Source: Dryococelus australis
Taxonomy: Eukaryota > Arthropoda > Insecta > Phasmatodea > Phasmatidae
Assembly (NCBI GenBank): GCA_029891345.1
Contig: CM056995.1
Span: forward strand, 84,383,895-84,447,894
Direction: 5' to 3'
Length of the DNA stretch: 64,000 nucleotides
Position numbers and translations under genes: made by a program
The notes under the pieces: generated by a model
Seen by the model: the letters and a program-made list of their open reading frames with translations, nothing else
The model's database searches: none
Told to the model about the DNA's origin: nothing
In this document: positions 12,871 to 24,316 of the stretch, piece by piece
How positions within the stretch are numbered: the first letter of the stretch is position 1
Layout of the letters: the number at the start of each line of letters is the position of its first letter

Positions 12871-12887
12871 AGGTCTCTAGCTATCAC

Positions 12888-13769
12888 GTGACGTGGCACT
12901 GGGATGCATGTAAACAAATAACACTAATTTATATGTTAAAGAAAATGGCCATGAAAAGAAAACACTCAAACAACAACAAATAAGGATGACAAGGCAGTGC
13001 ACTAATGCACTACACATGTGCACATGGAACAGAGGTAGCTGCCTGTGATGCTCCTACGTGGCAGTGTTGTAATTGCGGTGCTGTGGTCGGCGGGATACAA
13101 GGGCTTGAGGCTGACAAGTTCAATCTGAATGCCCCTCCACCTCTGGAGGCCATTCACTGGCCAGTGGCCGGCGTCTGTTCCGCAGCCGCAGGTTGTAGCC
13201 ACTGTGCGGTTGAAGCAGAATGGGTGGGTGTGGCCACTGCACTTGCGCTAGCAGTGGTGCTGTGCTGGCTGCAGTGGGCGCTGGGGAGTGCCTGCAGGCC
13301 GTGCACACTGCATGCCGGGCTCTGTGAGCTCACTTGGAATGACGAGGGAGGAGAGCTCCTCTGTCCCCGACTCGTCACTGCTGCTGTCCATGGTGACATG
13401 TCTGGCATCACAGTGGCATTGCCACGCCAACAGGGGGAGGTCGCACCTGGCGATCCTGGCCGTCCTCTGTGGCATCACTGTGGATGACGACATGCTGTCG
13501 ACACTCAGTCATGGCAGCATCATTTACTGGGGCTCCTGTAAACACTGAGGCATCGGGCGTTGCAGCCGCGGGCTATATCAGTGTAGTAATTTGACATGAC
13601 GTGGTGACTGACTGTTCTGCATCAGTGGGCGGGACGGTTAAGCATATGTTTTCCGATGAAGGTAGATGGACGCACAGCATCGAGATGCCGTGCTTGATCA
13701 GTCGTATGGTGTCGTGGTGAAAAACAGAGCTGAGTGTTGTCTGCTTAGGCGAACTTGATAACAAGCATT
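12888..13769. other. GC-rich block of unknown origin
   Basis: After a short AT-rich lead, 13005-13560 is strongly GC-rich and open in several frames on both strands (160 codons on plus, 81-85 on minus). The minus frame contains an acidic 'MDSSSDESGTEE' start. High GC alone makes overlapping frames open, and none shows a domain I recognise. It lies just before the Gypsy integrase fossil and may be part of that old element, but I cannot show this. Confidence 0.35.
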
Positions 13770-14103
13770 ACCATTTGGAGACCAATACTGCCACGAAAGA
13801 TATTGAATAAGTTTGTGTGGGGGCGTCATTTGTAACTACGGCATGTAAGTGCCAATAAGGTATTTGAGACCATCAGGAGGATAGTCTATTGGCCCTGGAT
13901 GCAGAAAGATGTAACTAAGGTGGTGAGGTCATGTTTGACCTGCCAGAGCACCTAAAAGAGGAGTTGCAACCCATTCTACATGTAATTAATCTTCATAGAT
14001 TTGTATGGACCTCTACCGAAGGCCAAAGGAGGGGTAAGTTAGATATTTGTAGTCATAGATATTTTCACTTAATATACCAGGGTGTACAACCGTATCTGTA
14101 CTA
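13770..14103 (+). mobile_element. fossil Gypsy-type LTR retrotransposon, integrase zinc-domain region
   Basis: The plus-strand frame at about 13834-13955 matches the H2C2 zinc-binding domain of Gypsy-type integrases (His near the start, 'YWPWMQKDV', then a C-x2-C pair), followed by a short stretch like the start of the integrase core. Old and broken; no LTRs of its own seen. It stops exactly at the TA before the pogo-like terminus at 14104, so it was split by that insertion. The complementary core piece lies on the other strand at 17115-17410. Confidence 0.7.
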
Positions 14104-15371
14104 CAGTGGAACCACATAATTACAAGGCTTGTTAACAGTACTAAAATTCTTCTTATCTACGAGTACTCGTACCCAAATGCACGCCTTAAAATAAAATATG
14201 AAGAAACTAATGTCGTGAGTTACTAGAAGGCCGGGAGTTGTATTACGATGTACCTTGGTTGATATCTCTGCTATTAAGTACACTACACAAGTAGGACGAC
14301 AGGTGTATGTTTATTGCGAGGAATGTGACGTGTAATTGGTTTGCGAGTTATTTGGATTCAACAATTTTCATACATCACGAAACACTGCAAAAAAATGGCC
14401 AGCTGCAATGAACGAGTAAACAGCATGGCCATCCACCCATTTCTTGTGATATTTTCGTATGTGTGTGTGCTGTTTAAGGCCATGTTCCAATTCGCAGTTT
14501 TAGTTAACTAAATGGTCGCGTGACCCATTTTAGTATACGAAAATGAAGACTTACAGTAGAACTTTATATATTAAAGACTTTTTTCAAACGACTGGATGCT
14601 AAAAACTTTTTATCTAAACGATGGAAACAACTTTCATGTACAGTACAACGAAGTTTGACGATCTATCACAAAATCAGCAATAGTGTAACAAAATTTTGTA
14701 TGCAAATATCAATAAAAATTGATTATAGGTATTTAAAAATAAATTATGCACGTGCTTCCTAACCCTAGTTTTTTACTAAAAGAACTGCCAATATAAACAA
14801 AGGCAAGAGCCAATAAATTCGTGCCTGTGGCAGGTCCGCCTACATCACTTTTACCCCACTGTTCTAAACCTTTTCGTATTGTTTTAATGCATACGTGTGT
14901 AACTGAAAAATGTCCATAGAATAATAAATAGTAATATGAACACCAAAACCCTCTTAAGACTACTGGATTTTTTTTTTTTTTTTTTTTTTTTAACTTTCTA
15001 CAGATTTTGCGCCAGAATATTGGATCAGCTTGCAGTGTGCTGTTCAGGTTTCATAGATGGCAGTTATAATATTGGGGCACTGACGTTTAGTTTAGACAGT
15101 GACACTGGATTAATACCTTTGTGAGCATATGATTGGTCGAACAAAAGTTTAACAAGATGGCCATTATAATATAGTGGCATTGGCATTTAGTTAGAACCAC
15201 ATCACTGGATCAATATGAGCGCAAGCTGCAAGCTCATGGCAGGGTTGCCAGATGCAGCAGCCATTCCACCATTGCCACATCTGTTTCAACACAAAACCAA
15301 CCAACCGTGTGCTAAATCAATGTGTCATCATAGTACAGTAATTACTGCAATTATTACACGCGTCTACATGT
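14104..15371 (+). mobile_element. pogo-like composite element, copy 1
   Basis: Starts CAGTGGAACCACATAATTAC after a TA, the terminal type of pogo/Tigger-like elements. A second similar terminus (CAGTAGAACTTTATATATT, also after TA) lies inside at 14554, so the unit is composite. Most of it is repeated in reverse orientation at 17411-18483, with long similar stretches. The inner 14280-14550 part is not in copy 2. A tandem duplication of about 100 bp lies at 15040-15215 ('GATGGC..TTATAATAT'), and a 24-T run at 14968-14991. The far end is missing: homology stops at about 15371, where repeat C starts. No transposase. Confidence 0.65.
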
Positions 15372-16765
15372 ATAGTCCATTCCCCAATGCAAGCGACTTT
15401 CTCAGAGCCCTGCTAAATATCTACTCGCAGGTCCATTTTGTATCCTTCCGCCAAATGTAAAGAAACATTACCATGTAGCATCTGTCAAAATAAATGTTTA
15501 CATTCCATTGAGTGTGTACATTTGTTCGTATACTTTCGCTACACCTAAACATAAACATTGAAATGTGACTTCTACTTTTATACCTGTCAAATGTGTTGTT
15601 TACTGTTTACAGCTTTTCAAAGAATCCTGCCATATTCCAAAAAACATTCCGTATGAATATTCTCAGTTTAGGGCCCTCACATGATTTAGGTCAGCTTTAG
15701 GAAGTTTTAAAAATGCCTGAATTGACTATAGTTCTTACGGTTATTTTACATTAGTATATTTGTTTCCTACGACATAGCATATAACATGGAATGCACAGTT
15801 AGTATTTTTCCGCAACTGTGTTTAACACTGTTACAACTGTGGGTTAATGAACTATAGCATTTAACTTTTTGTTATTGATGTGTGTTGGGTTATTTCTGTA
15901 AAGGGACGGCCTCAGTTCAAGTAACGAAGGAATAATCAGTCCAGCAAAAAAAGACATTAAATTCAAGCACACAACTCACATCGCTCATTTTTTGTCATAC
16001 AATCTTAAAAAATATAGTGGTGAACATGCACACAAATACGCCTACCGTAACTTTTATTCCGCCCATATTTACATGTATTGCTACTTACTGTGTATTAGGT
16101 TTATTGAAATTTATTTGGTCTGGGCTTGGTTATTTTGTTGGGATTGGTGGTAAATCACGTAACACGACTGTGTTTCAAACACCTAGGGCAAAGGTACAAC
16201 ATTGTTATAAACAAACAGACGTGGATCTAAATAAATAACTGTCATATAAACAGTCCACATTAAAAACGTATAAATAGTTCACATCAAATATTTGAAATCG
16301 CACACACACACAGCTCCACAGTAACGATCACCACGCAATTTCACATGCAGCGGTTAACGAAAAATACATAACAGTATATTTATTACTGCAGTGGAAATGC
16401 AGATCTGTCACATTGTAACTTGCTTAGGTAAGTTTAAAAACCACAACGTTTACATATGTGATGTAATTTGAAGTATTTTTTGAAATGAGTATAATTTACG
16501 CTTCGTTCGGTAACAAAGCAACATGTCCTGACATGGCTCACCATGTATGCCAACTTCACTTTACTTCTGCCCCACCATCACATCTAAATATAATAAAATG
16601 AGTATTCAAACATTAAAATCTCTTTTCAACTGTCAATTACAAATTTAAAAATTATTTTGCTGTAATGAGTATGAAATATATTATACATGTTTCCAATTGT
16701 AGCATATGTGCTTACTAGTGAAGTGAGAGAGAGAGGGGAGAGACACACACACACACCTCACTCAA
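15372..16765 (+). repeat. repeat C, copy 1 (unclassified interspersed repeat, about 1.4 kb)
   Basis: The block is similar, stretch by stretch in the same order, to the reverse complement of 36775-38130. Shared anchors include GTGTTTCAAACACCTAG, CTGTCAAATG with GTTTAC, GACGCTTCGTTC, TGCTGTAAT.AGTATGAAAT and a GA-rich stretch at the end. It is non-coding. Ends are not defined well enough to find terminal repeats, so the class (MITE, SINE or LTR piece) stays open. Confidence 0.65.
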
Positions 16766-17114
16766 CATACACTTGTTATATTGTACTGTCCCATATACTC
16801 CTTGGTCACAGTCGCTTAGGCCGTAACAATTCCCTTTCATCACCCTGTACATGCCAAATTGTACTCCATATAAATTAAAGATCATTCTAGACAAGTTAGT
16901 CCAAATTTTACTACTAGAATTTGTTTTGACCAAAACTAAACTTCCCATCTCAAATTTCTATAAATTTGATGACTTAAATGTACCCTAGCATTTCTCACCT
17001 GCACTGAACAAGTGTACTTTTACCAACTGTTGCAGTTTCTCCCTGGACACACTCCTATCACATACAATGGGTAACTGTCAAACATTTGTTTGGTCAAGCA
17101 GCATGGAACATTGA
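16766..17114. other. non-coding spacer
   Basis: AT-rich sequence with a CA microsatellite at its left edge (about 16743-16758). Nothing recognised. Confidence 0.4.
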
Positions 17115-17410
17115 CTAGCAAGTGGCTCTATGGAGTCGCACTAGTAGAAACGTATTCATAACTACATCTACTAGAGGTAGAAAATTTCTCCACTTCTGCT
17201 GTGCGTTACAATAGGTCCTTAGTGTTGTTCCCAGCGTACGCATCTGTCTCCATCGGATTATTACAACGGCATCTGACGCTGTTGTAGGCACAAGCCTCAG
17301 CTTCTGCATGCCTTGCTGCCATACGTCACTGGTAAACTGAGTATCCTCGTCACTCAGTGTTGCCTCCGGCTTTTCTCCTCCTTCAATGAAACTCTTAATT
17401 TTCACAAGTA
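17115..17410 (-). mobile_element. fossil Gypsy-type integrase core fragment
   Basis: The minus-strand frame resembles the Gypsy integrase core: a 'LSD..TQFTSDVW' stretch, then 'LGT.LRTYCNAQQKW' and 'LPLVDVVMNT'. Old and broken. At its upstream side (17410) it runs straight into a pogo-like terminus after a TA, the same situation as the zinc-domain piece at 13770-14103 but in opposite orientation. The two look like parts of one old element. Confidence 0.75.
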
Positions 17411-18483
17411 CAGTGGAACCTCGCAAGTGCAAGTATGGGCCTTAACAAGGCCTTCATAGTTGCGAGCGTTTTGTAATGCACCGTCAGTTTGTATATGATA
17501 TTTATAGTAAGTGTGTTTGTATTTACCAGTGGTAATTTCAAGTGCACATTCGTAGATACAAGTGATTTGCCTTTGAAAAATTACAGTAAATATACTACAT
17601 GTAGACGTGTGTAATAATTGCAGTAATTACTGTACCATGACGACACATTCATTTAGTGAGCAGTCGGTTGTATTGTGTCGAAACAGATGATGTGAAAATG
17701 GTGAAATGGCCCCTGCTGCGTCTGGCAACCCTACCATGAGCTTGCAGCTCGCACTCTTATTGATCCAGTGACTTGGTTATAACTAAATGCCTGTACCCCA
17801 ATATTATAATGGCCATCTTATGAAACCTGAACAGCATACCACAAGCTGATCCAATACTCTGACTATTCACTTTACCTGCCAGCGCCAGCACAAATAATAC
17901 GCATTTTTTCAGGCGGAAAATCTGTAGAAATCTAAAAAAAAAATGCTGTAGTTTTAAAGAGGTTTGGTGTCATGTTACTATTTATTATTCAACGGACATT
18001 TTTCACAGTTGCGCACGTATGCATTAAAACATTTTGAAAATGTTTAGAACAGTGGGGAAAAAGTGTTGTAGGCAGTCATGCCACGGGCTATCATTCATTG
18101 GCTCGTGTCCTTGTTTATATTGACAGTTCTTTTCGTAAAAAAAAAAAACTAGTTAGTGCTTAGTTTATTTTTAAATACCTATAATCAATTCTTATTGATA
18201 TTTGCATACAAAATTTTGTTACACTAGTGCTGATTTTGTGATCAATCGTCAAACTTTGTTGTACTGTATATGCAAGTTGTTTCCATCCTGCAGATAAGTT
18301 TTTTGCATCCAGTCGTTTGAAAAACATCTTAACAGAGTTCTACTATAAGTCATAGTAATACAACTCCCAGCCTTCTAGTAACTCATGACGTTAATTTCTT
18401 TGAATTTTATTTTAATGCACACATTTGTTTAATAGAGGATTTTTTGTACTTATATCAAGCCTCGCAATTACGAGATTCTACTG
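17411..18483 (-). mobile_element. pogo-like composite element, copy 2, TA-flanked
   Basis: Both termini are visible: CAGTGGAACCTCGCAAGTGC at 17411 and, on the other strand from 18483, CAGTAGAATCTCGTAATTGC. TA dinucleotides flank both ends (17409-17410, 18484-18485), as expected for pogo/Tigger/mariner insertion. The inner terminus seen in copy 1 is present too (other strand from 18345). Length 1073 bp; no transposase, so it is MITE-like. It is written on the minus strand because it is inverted relative to copy 1. Confidence 0.75.
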
Positions 18484-18485
18484 TA

Positions 18486-20600
18486 TTTTTATTCCCATTG
18501 TTTACATTTTGAAGAGAGAGTTAATATTGGATATAATTTTTACATTAATTTTGAGGTAATGTTATGTTTTGATATTTGAGCATGGGTACACACATGCACA
18601 CTACTCCCACACAATACATGCACACACGCACCCACCCCACACCTTACCACAGGTGCTACTATGTACTCAGTCAACATCACTACAAATTATTGTGACATAT
18701 TTCTGGCTATCTTTAAATGGTAGTAACAATCCATACAAAGTTATGTAAATTGCCTGCTCTACAAATATACTACACCACTTTCGCTGTCTACGCTCTCTCA
18801 CATGTCCCGAAGGGACTTAGGGGCCCACATTGTGAAGGGTGCATGGGGTAGCCATTGTCAGGGGGGCAGGGACTAAGGGTGACAGATGACTTCTGGACGG
18901 TTTCATATGGAGAGGGCTTCTGGAGTTCTACAGTAGGTGGTGATGAGGTGAATATCTCTAGGCGGTGTTGGTAAGAAAGCTTCGACGAACGAGCACAGTG
19001 GAGTAGACTGTCTAAAATTGGGTGTAGCTTTTCGAAGAGCCATGACAACTGGCGTTTTTGGCTCGTGCATGGCAATATATTCCGTGGCCGAGGGCTGCGC
19101 AGGCCCTGATCATGGGCGGAGCTAAGGGCAGCCAGCATTATCCCTCTGCATGCCCTTGTACTTACTCAGGGTTGTAGCGAAGAGTCGATTCTGACAATAG
19201 ATTGTTGGCATCTTCTCAAGGTGAGGCCAGGCTTGGTTTGCCTACTGCCTGGCTGATGTTGATTAAATGTATAATTCTGACACGTCTGTAACTAGTCCCA
19301 GTCCAGGGAAAATCCTGCAGATATTCTGATTTAAATTATATATTTCGAAACCCCTTTCATTGTGCTTGTAGATGAAGCAAAATTGTTTATCTCATTAGCC
19401 AGTAAGCACCATGCATCAATTTATAATTTATTAATATTCTGTAATTTGCTACTTTGTATATTTTAAATTTTATTGGCGACCAATTATACCGATCTGGTTT
19501 AAACTATCACAAACAAGCAAAATTTTTTGTTAGCATTTCAAACAGAAATGTTAAATGTTAAAATAACTGTAAAATTTTATTATAATATATTCATTTGTGA
19601 TTTTCACATTTATGTCTGATGCTGTTAATATTATTTTATTTTGTTCCCTTTCTTTATAAATTAGTTTATCATGCATTTCTGGTAACGCAAAAAATACTAC
19701 TTTACAAATTGTTTCTACCAGTGATTTTTAAAGCAACGTAACACCTCGCGTCCCTGGTATTTTCCGAACGTGCCCGCTTCCACCTTCCTCCTCTTGCGAT
19801 GACATGATCAAAAATAATTATTCACACCGGCTTATTTTGATTTTCATGTGGTAATCCCACTTTATTTACCGCATTTGATAAGTCATTTCTTCAGTTGTTT
19901 TTAGAAGCCATTTTAATATGCTTTTTGGAGGTGGGGAAAACCATGCTGTTAAGGCCATTCGTGCGGCCTTGCGGCAGAGGCTTGGAGGGTTTGGTTTGAT
20001 GTCGCCTGGCAGTCACTTCATGTCTGACGCCAATTTCTAAACTACAACATTTTTTCCGTGTCCTGAAGATGGATTGCATTTCAGGATAGTCCTGCATAAT
20101 TACAAGTTTGTCGGCATGTGCAGGCTCCGTTGCCCGGTAGCGACCACGAAATTCAAGCAATCAATTTAGTTATTCAAATCAATACCTTTGTAAAATATTG
20201 TCAACCCATCATGAAACTAGATTTGATGAAAATGGCTTGGTAACTTTTGCTTTCGAGTGTATCACGAAAAATATGCAGCATCATAAAAATTAGAATAATT
20301 GTATTTTTTTTTAAATCTTAACTTAATTTTTTTTTTGCCATGGGATCCCATTAGTAAATTTTCTTGATACATATATTTTGAGCTACTTGAAAGGAAGAAT
20401 TAAAGTAATCAATTATTTGGTGTTGTATTACAAAATATTTATTATTGTTAATTCTTGTTAAGTCAGAAAAATATAGTTCCTTTTGACCACATGGACCCTT
20501 CATAGTTTTCCTTGTTAATACCTTGCTCTTTCACACTTAAATTCTTATTATACTTTGTGGTATGCACCAATAATTTATATTGTAATGCATGTGTAATGGG
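18486..20600. other. unidentified region with a GC-rich open frame
   Basis: At 18788-19138 the minus strand is open for 116 codons, rich in Ser and Pro, with no recognisable domain. At 19891-20160 the minus strand is open for 89 codons, also unrecognised. The rest is AT-rich (T runs near 20305-20335). Possibly retroelement debris. Confidence 0.3.
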
Positions 20601-21391
20601 TGTTAGGGTGCGAATTTTGGTTTGGCCGAAATGTTTCTAATCTTCGAGGTCACCTCGACACAACCAGAGCCTCGGAGCTTTCTATTTGTGGCATGTCTAA
20701 CGTTATGTCCACTACAGCTTTTCTAGCATTTGAATGGAGTTAGCACCAGCATCGCTACAGTAGCTATTCGACTTTGAAACTTGACCCGCCACGAGTGACC
20801 TCGTTTACTGCTCTAGCCTCACCACAGCCGCGGCTCTCTCCTAGGAAGAGACATTACGCAGCTACATGCCACAGCTATCCCTTGAAGCCATAGTTAGCTT
20901 GCCCAGATGATGCCTCCTGCTGGCCTGCCACCCGCTTCACAACCAGCCAGGACCCGCCACCCCTTCAGCCCCAACAGAAGAGAGGAATTGGGCTGCCACT
21001 ATTACTCCGCCGTTCCCTCTACCACCCTGCACCCCCTGTGACACTGGTATAAATAGGGCTCGGAGCCCATGCTTCTACACTGTTACTATGCCCGTTAAGC
21101 ACAAACTTTCTCAGGTGTACACCATTTGCCAAGCTATTCTCTAGCACAACTGAGCCTACCATGCTTGCAGCTACCTTGTAGCTCACACCTTAGAATGGCA
21201 CGAGTATGAGTACCATTGACAGGGGTCACTCTGGCCATCCGCATCTGCAGAGCCATAGGTGTGTCAATCTAGTTGGCATTGTAGGTTTGGCCCATTAGGT
21301 CCCTAGTCAGGGTACAGGCTGGTCATACGTGTGCGCGTGTTCTATCAATAAAAGAACATAAACCAAGCTTGGTTGTGTTGTCACTCCCACA
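20601..21391 (+). mobile_element. LTR-like block, probable fossil solo LTR
   Basis: The block starts TGTTAGGGTGCGAATTTTGG and ends near CACTCCCACA, giving TG...CA ends. It has a TATA box (TATAAATA, 21048-21055) and a polyadenylation signal AATAAA (21347-21352) about 300 bases downstream, in LTR order. The pre-TATA part is GC-rich like a promoter. No second copy and no matching flanks were found, so it may be a solo LTR or the remaining end of a broken element. The right boundary is uncertain. A host promoter is the alternative. Confidence 0.45.
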
Positions 21392-22507
21392 GCATTATTT
21401 TTCTCTACCTAACTCCCGTTATCTTTCTTTATCCAAATGTCCACATACATTTTTACAAAAGCAGTCAAAAGCCGACACCGAATAACCCTACCATACCGCA
21501 AGGGACTGTCTCAACCACGAGTGCTTGGATCTATAGTGAAGTTCCTCCTTCCTGAGCAACGGGAGCTGATTTAACTAACCTGTCAAGTGATTGGGTCTGC
21601 CGGGGAAGTTCTGCCCATCAAGTTACTTGCAGCAGACCAGTAAGCCAGGCCAACCTCTTACCAACTGCTTCGCCACATTTCCTCTCAGGCCATGCCTACT
21701 TTTACAGGACACCTTTATCCACTCTCCGACTTGCATCCTCCTATACCATGACACGAGGCTGGGCGAGAGAAAAAGTCGCAGGGCAGGGACTAGCCCTGTT
21801 TGGAGGCCTTGAGAATAAGGGCCTGGGTGCCAGCCAGATGTACATGTGGGTAAAGGAGAAAGCTGCCTGCTAGATGGGAATCTGTAGCTGCTCCACTACA
21901 AGCAGCAAGAGCATATATTCGCATGTTCTTTGACCTGTCTCCAAAGTGAACAGTAGTGCCAAGTCGGCCACAAACTATACAGAAGGTGGTTAGATGCCTT
22001 GACCTACTTCCAACTTTTACCCCTGCCAGGGTACCCACCTGACCTGCTTTCTCTTAAGCTGCTCCTCATGCACACCAATCTATTATAGAGATTCCTAGAA
22101 CCATCCAAGCACAGGCTCCTAAAGACTCCGTCAAGTTGACGTCTATTTTACCAAAATCCTGATACTGTCTACAAGAAAACCACAGCAATAGGTTGGGCAT
22201 CAAACTATTTGCATGTTGTTTAAAAATTTTACCATTCCATTCAAAAATATTCTAACATCAAAATCTGCAACCCTAAAAAAACCTTGCTGATATTATTACC
22301 ACTTGGGTGTTTATATATATTGAAAAGTCAGATGCTGGTGCCAATATAACATTATTACATATGAAACCAACATTTTATCTGTAAACAAGTTGGGAAAGGC
22401 ACAAGAGAAAATCAGTTATACTTCTACAAAACAATTAATCCATTTGACAATTTAAAAATCTATAAATAATGACAGGCTTGTACTGGAGCATTGTGAATGT
22501 TAAAGTA
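21392..22507. other. unidentified region
   Basis: Moderately GC-rich to 22060, with open frames on both strands (21591-21812 plus, 21790-22038 minus) lacking recognisable motifs. Could be internal sequence of the element owning the LTR-like block. From 22100 it is AT-rich and empty. Confidence 0.3.
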
Positions 22508-22961
22508 CAGTAGAACCTCTCAATTACGAGCCCTCACAATTCCGAGAAAAAGGTCGTAATAAAAAATTTGGAAAATTTCGGAGCAAATTTTGACCCACTC
22601 CTATGCCCCCAAACTTGCCACTTTTTTGCATGTTCAATCGTCTCTAGCACATAAAAACAGCCTTTTAAACTAAATATAAATATGTATATTTTAATAGCTG
22701 GGCGTATCCTGATTAATTTGATACCCAAGAAAGTCATATTGGACCACCCCTTGTAAAAAAAAGGCCTAAACACAGTACGACATGGCCATTGAAAGTGCGT
22801 GAAAAGATGACTATGTATTATTAAAATATAAAGTTATTATTAAAGATCTATTATGCATGTCTCGTGGGTCATAAATTGCTATGAGGCGCGTGGCGACCAA
22901 AAAGTTTCGGTGGCGTTGTGAAACACGTGCGCCGTGCTCTTGCTTTAGTCTGGCGGGATGA

Positions 22962-22985
22962 GGGGGGGGGGGGGGGGGGGGGGGG
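22962..22985. repeat. poly(G) run of 24
   Basis: Twenty-four uninterrupted G on the plus strand after GGGATGA, inside the pogo-like element. Such long G runs are rare in AT-rich sequence and prone to length errors in assembly. Confidence 0.9.
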
Positions 22986-23863
22986 TAAGAGGGGGAAGGA
23001 GGGCTGTTAGCTGGCTATCCCTTCCAGTCTACGTGAGCGATCAACACAGCTCGGTCGGCACTGTGATCATGACGAGACTTTGCTTCCGCCTGGCAACAGA
23101 ACACACGCGTCGACTGCCGTATTAATGCATTTTATTTTCTGGCGGATGACATAACGTTTGGGTACACATCCATTTAGACCTATGTGGAAGTATACGGCAA
23201 AGATTAAAAACCTTTCTGTATGGTGATTACGTGTTGTGTTTTTATTACTGGGTAAAGACAGCAAACACTTGTGACATTAAATGAACTTGCGTGGCAATGT
23301 TTGTATTGGCTCGAGGTACGTGAAAAGATACGCAAACGGTAACAATAAAATACAAGGACTTTCAAACGTGATTACTTTAGAGTACAGTATGACGGAAAAT
23401 GTTTTTAAAATTCTCAAATACTGTGAAATGTTTTATCACAAATAATACTGTATGAACTATGAAATGCTGATTAACATAAATTATACATTGCGTAAATACG
23501 TTCCAAACATTTCAATAGTTCATTACACAAATAATTAGGTACATGCAAGCATATCTGTACATATAAAAACAACCAGCATAATCAACAGTTTTAGGCACTA
23601 TGACAACTCACCCGATAATAAATATCCATGATAGATATGCCAATTGTAAACACACAGAAGCCCAGTTATTATCTCACATTGTACTAGGCACGGGCGCACC
23701 GCTTGTAAACATATAAAGGCAAAGTTATTTTCTCGCGTACATTTTTTAACACAGTACAGAATAATTTTGTACTTCATGAGCGACAAGCAGGCTCGCTTTT
23801 CACTCATTTTCTCGGCAGTCGTAAATCCATATAAAATAAAAAAAACTGTATCTTATAAACAAA

Positions 23864-24000
23864 TGTCCATAAAATCAAGTCAAAAACGTAACCAAAACTA
23901 AATCCAAAATAATTGCATGGGTTGTTAACAATTGTTCATAAAATCAAGCCAAAAACGTAATCAAATCTAAATCCAAAATAAATGTGGGTCATCAACAAAT
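23864..24000. repeat. tandem duplication, period 69
   Basis: Two adjacent copies starting TGTCCATAAAATCAAG (23864) and TGTTCATAAAATCAAG (23933), each followed by CCAAAATAA about 45 bases on. A few substitutions separate them. Confidence 0.75.
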
Positions 24001-24316
24001 AGTAAAAAAACCACGAGCAATCCAAAAACTGTGCACAAATCCACTTCGTAATACGACAAAACAGAGAAGAGTACCATATCCACGAACAAGCAAGAGATAA
24101 CAATGACAAAACAGACGGCTGCAGCGGGCACGGAAAACATTCCAATGCTTGAGGAGAAAAAAGGGGGAAAGGGTGGCCATTGGCTAGTGCTGATAGCCGG
24201 AAGGTGAGGTATCTACTTTAGACTTTTTCGACCCAAACTTTTCACGGTTCCTCGGGATTGGGTTGTAATAGAGGTGGTCATAATAAATGGGGTCATAATA
24301 GAGGGGTTTTACTTTA

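Larger units (their letters stand above)
5094..12879. mobile_element. 7.8-kb TIR element with perfect 8-bp target duplication
   Basis: The left end reads TAGAGACCTGAAAAA (from 5094). The right end read from the other strand is TAGAGACCTGGAAAA (ending at 12879). The octamer GCTATCAC lies directly outside both ends, at 5086-5093 and 12880-12887. Matching ends plus an exact duplication show one inserted unit. The 8-bp duplication fits hAT or P superfamilies; I do not recognise the terminal sequence and saw no transposase motif. The interior holds a LINE (7560-10608), an antisense LINE inside it (9143-10107) and a SINE (10690-10975), leaving roughly 4.5 kb of element-own, apparently non-coding sequence. 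It is either a very large non-autonomous element or one whose transposase is unrecognisable. Confidence 0.75.
22508..24314 (+). mobile_element. pogo/Tigger-like non-autonomous element
   Basis: Starts CAGTAGAACCTCTCAATTAC after TA (22506-22507). The other end, read from 24314 on the minus strand, is AAGTAAAACCCCTCTATTAT, with TA at 24315-24316. Inner parts also fit inverted termini ('CCCTCACAATTCCGAG' versus 'CAATCCCGAGG'). No transposase frame seen. It contains a 24-G run (22962-22985) and a 69-bp tandem duplication (23864-24000). Confidence 0.65.

Noticed and set aside
13005-13487. 160-codon Cys/Ala-rich protein
   Set aside because: A GC-rich block open in many frames on both strands; no domain, no splice or start context.
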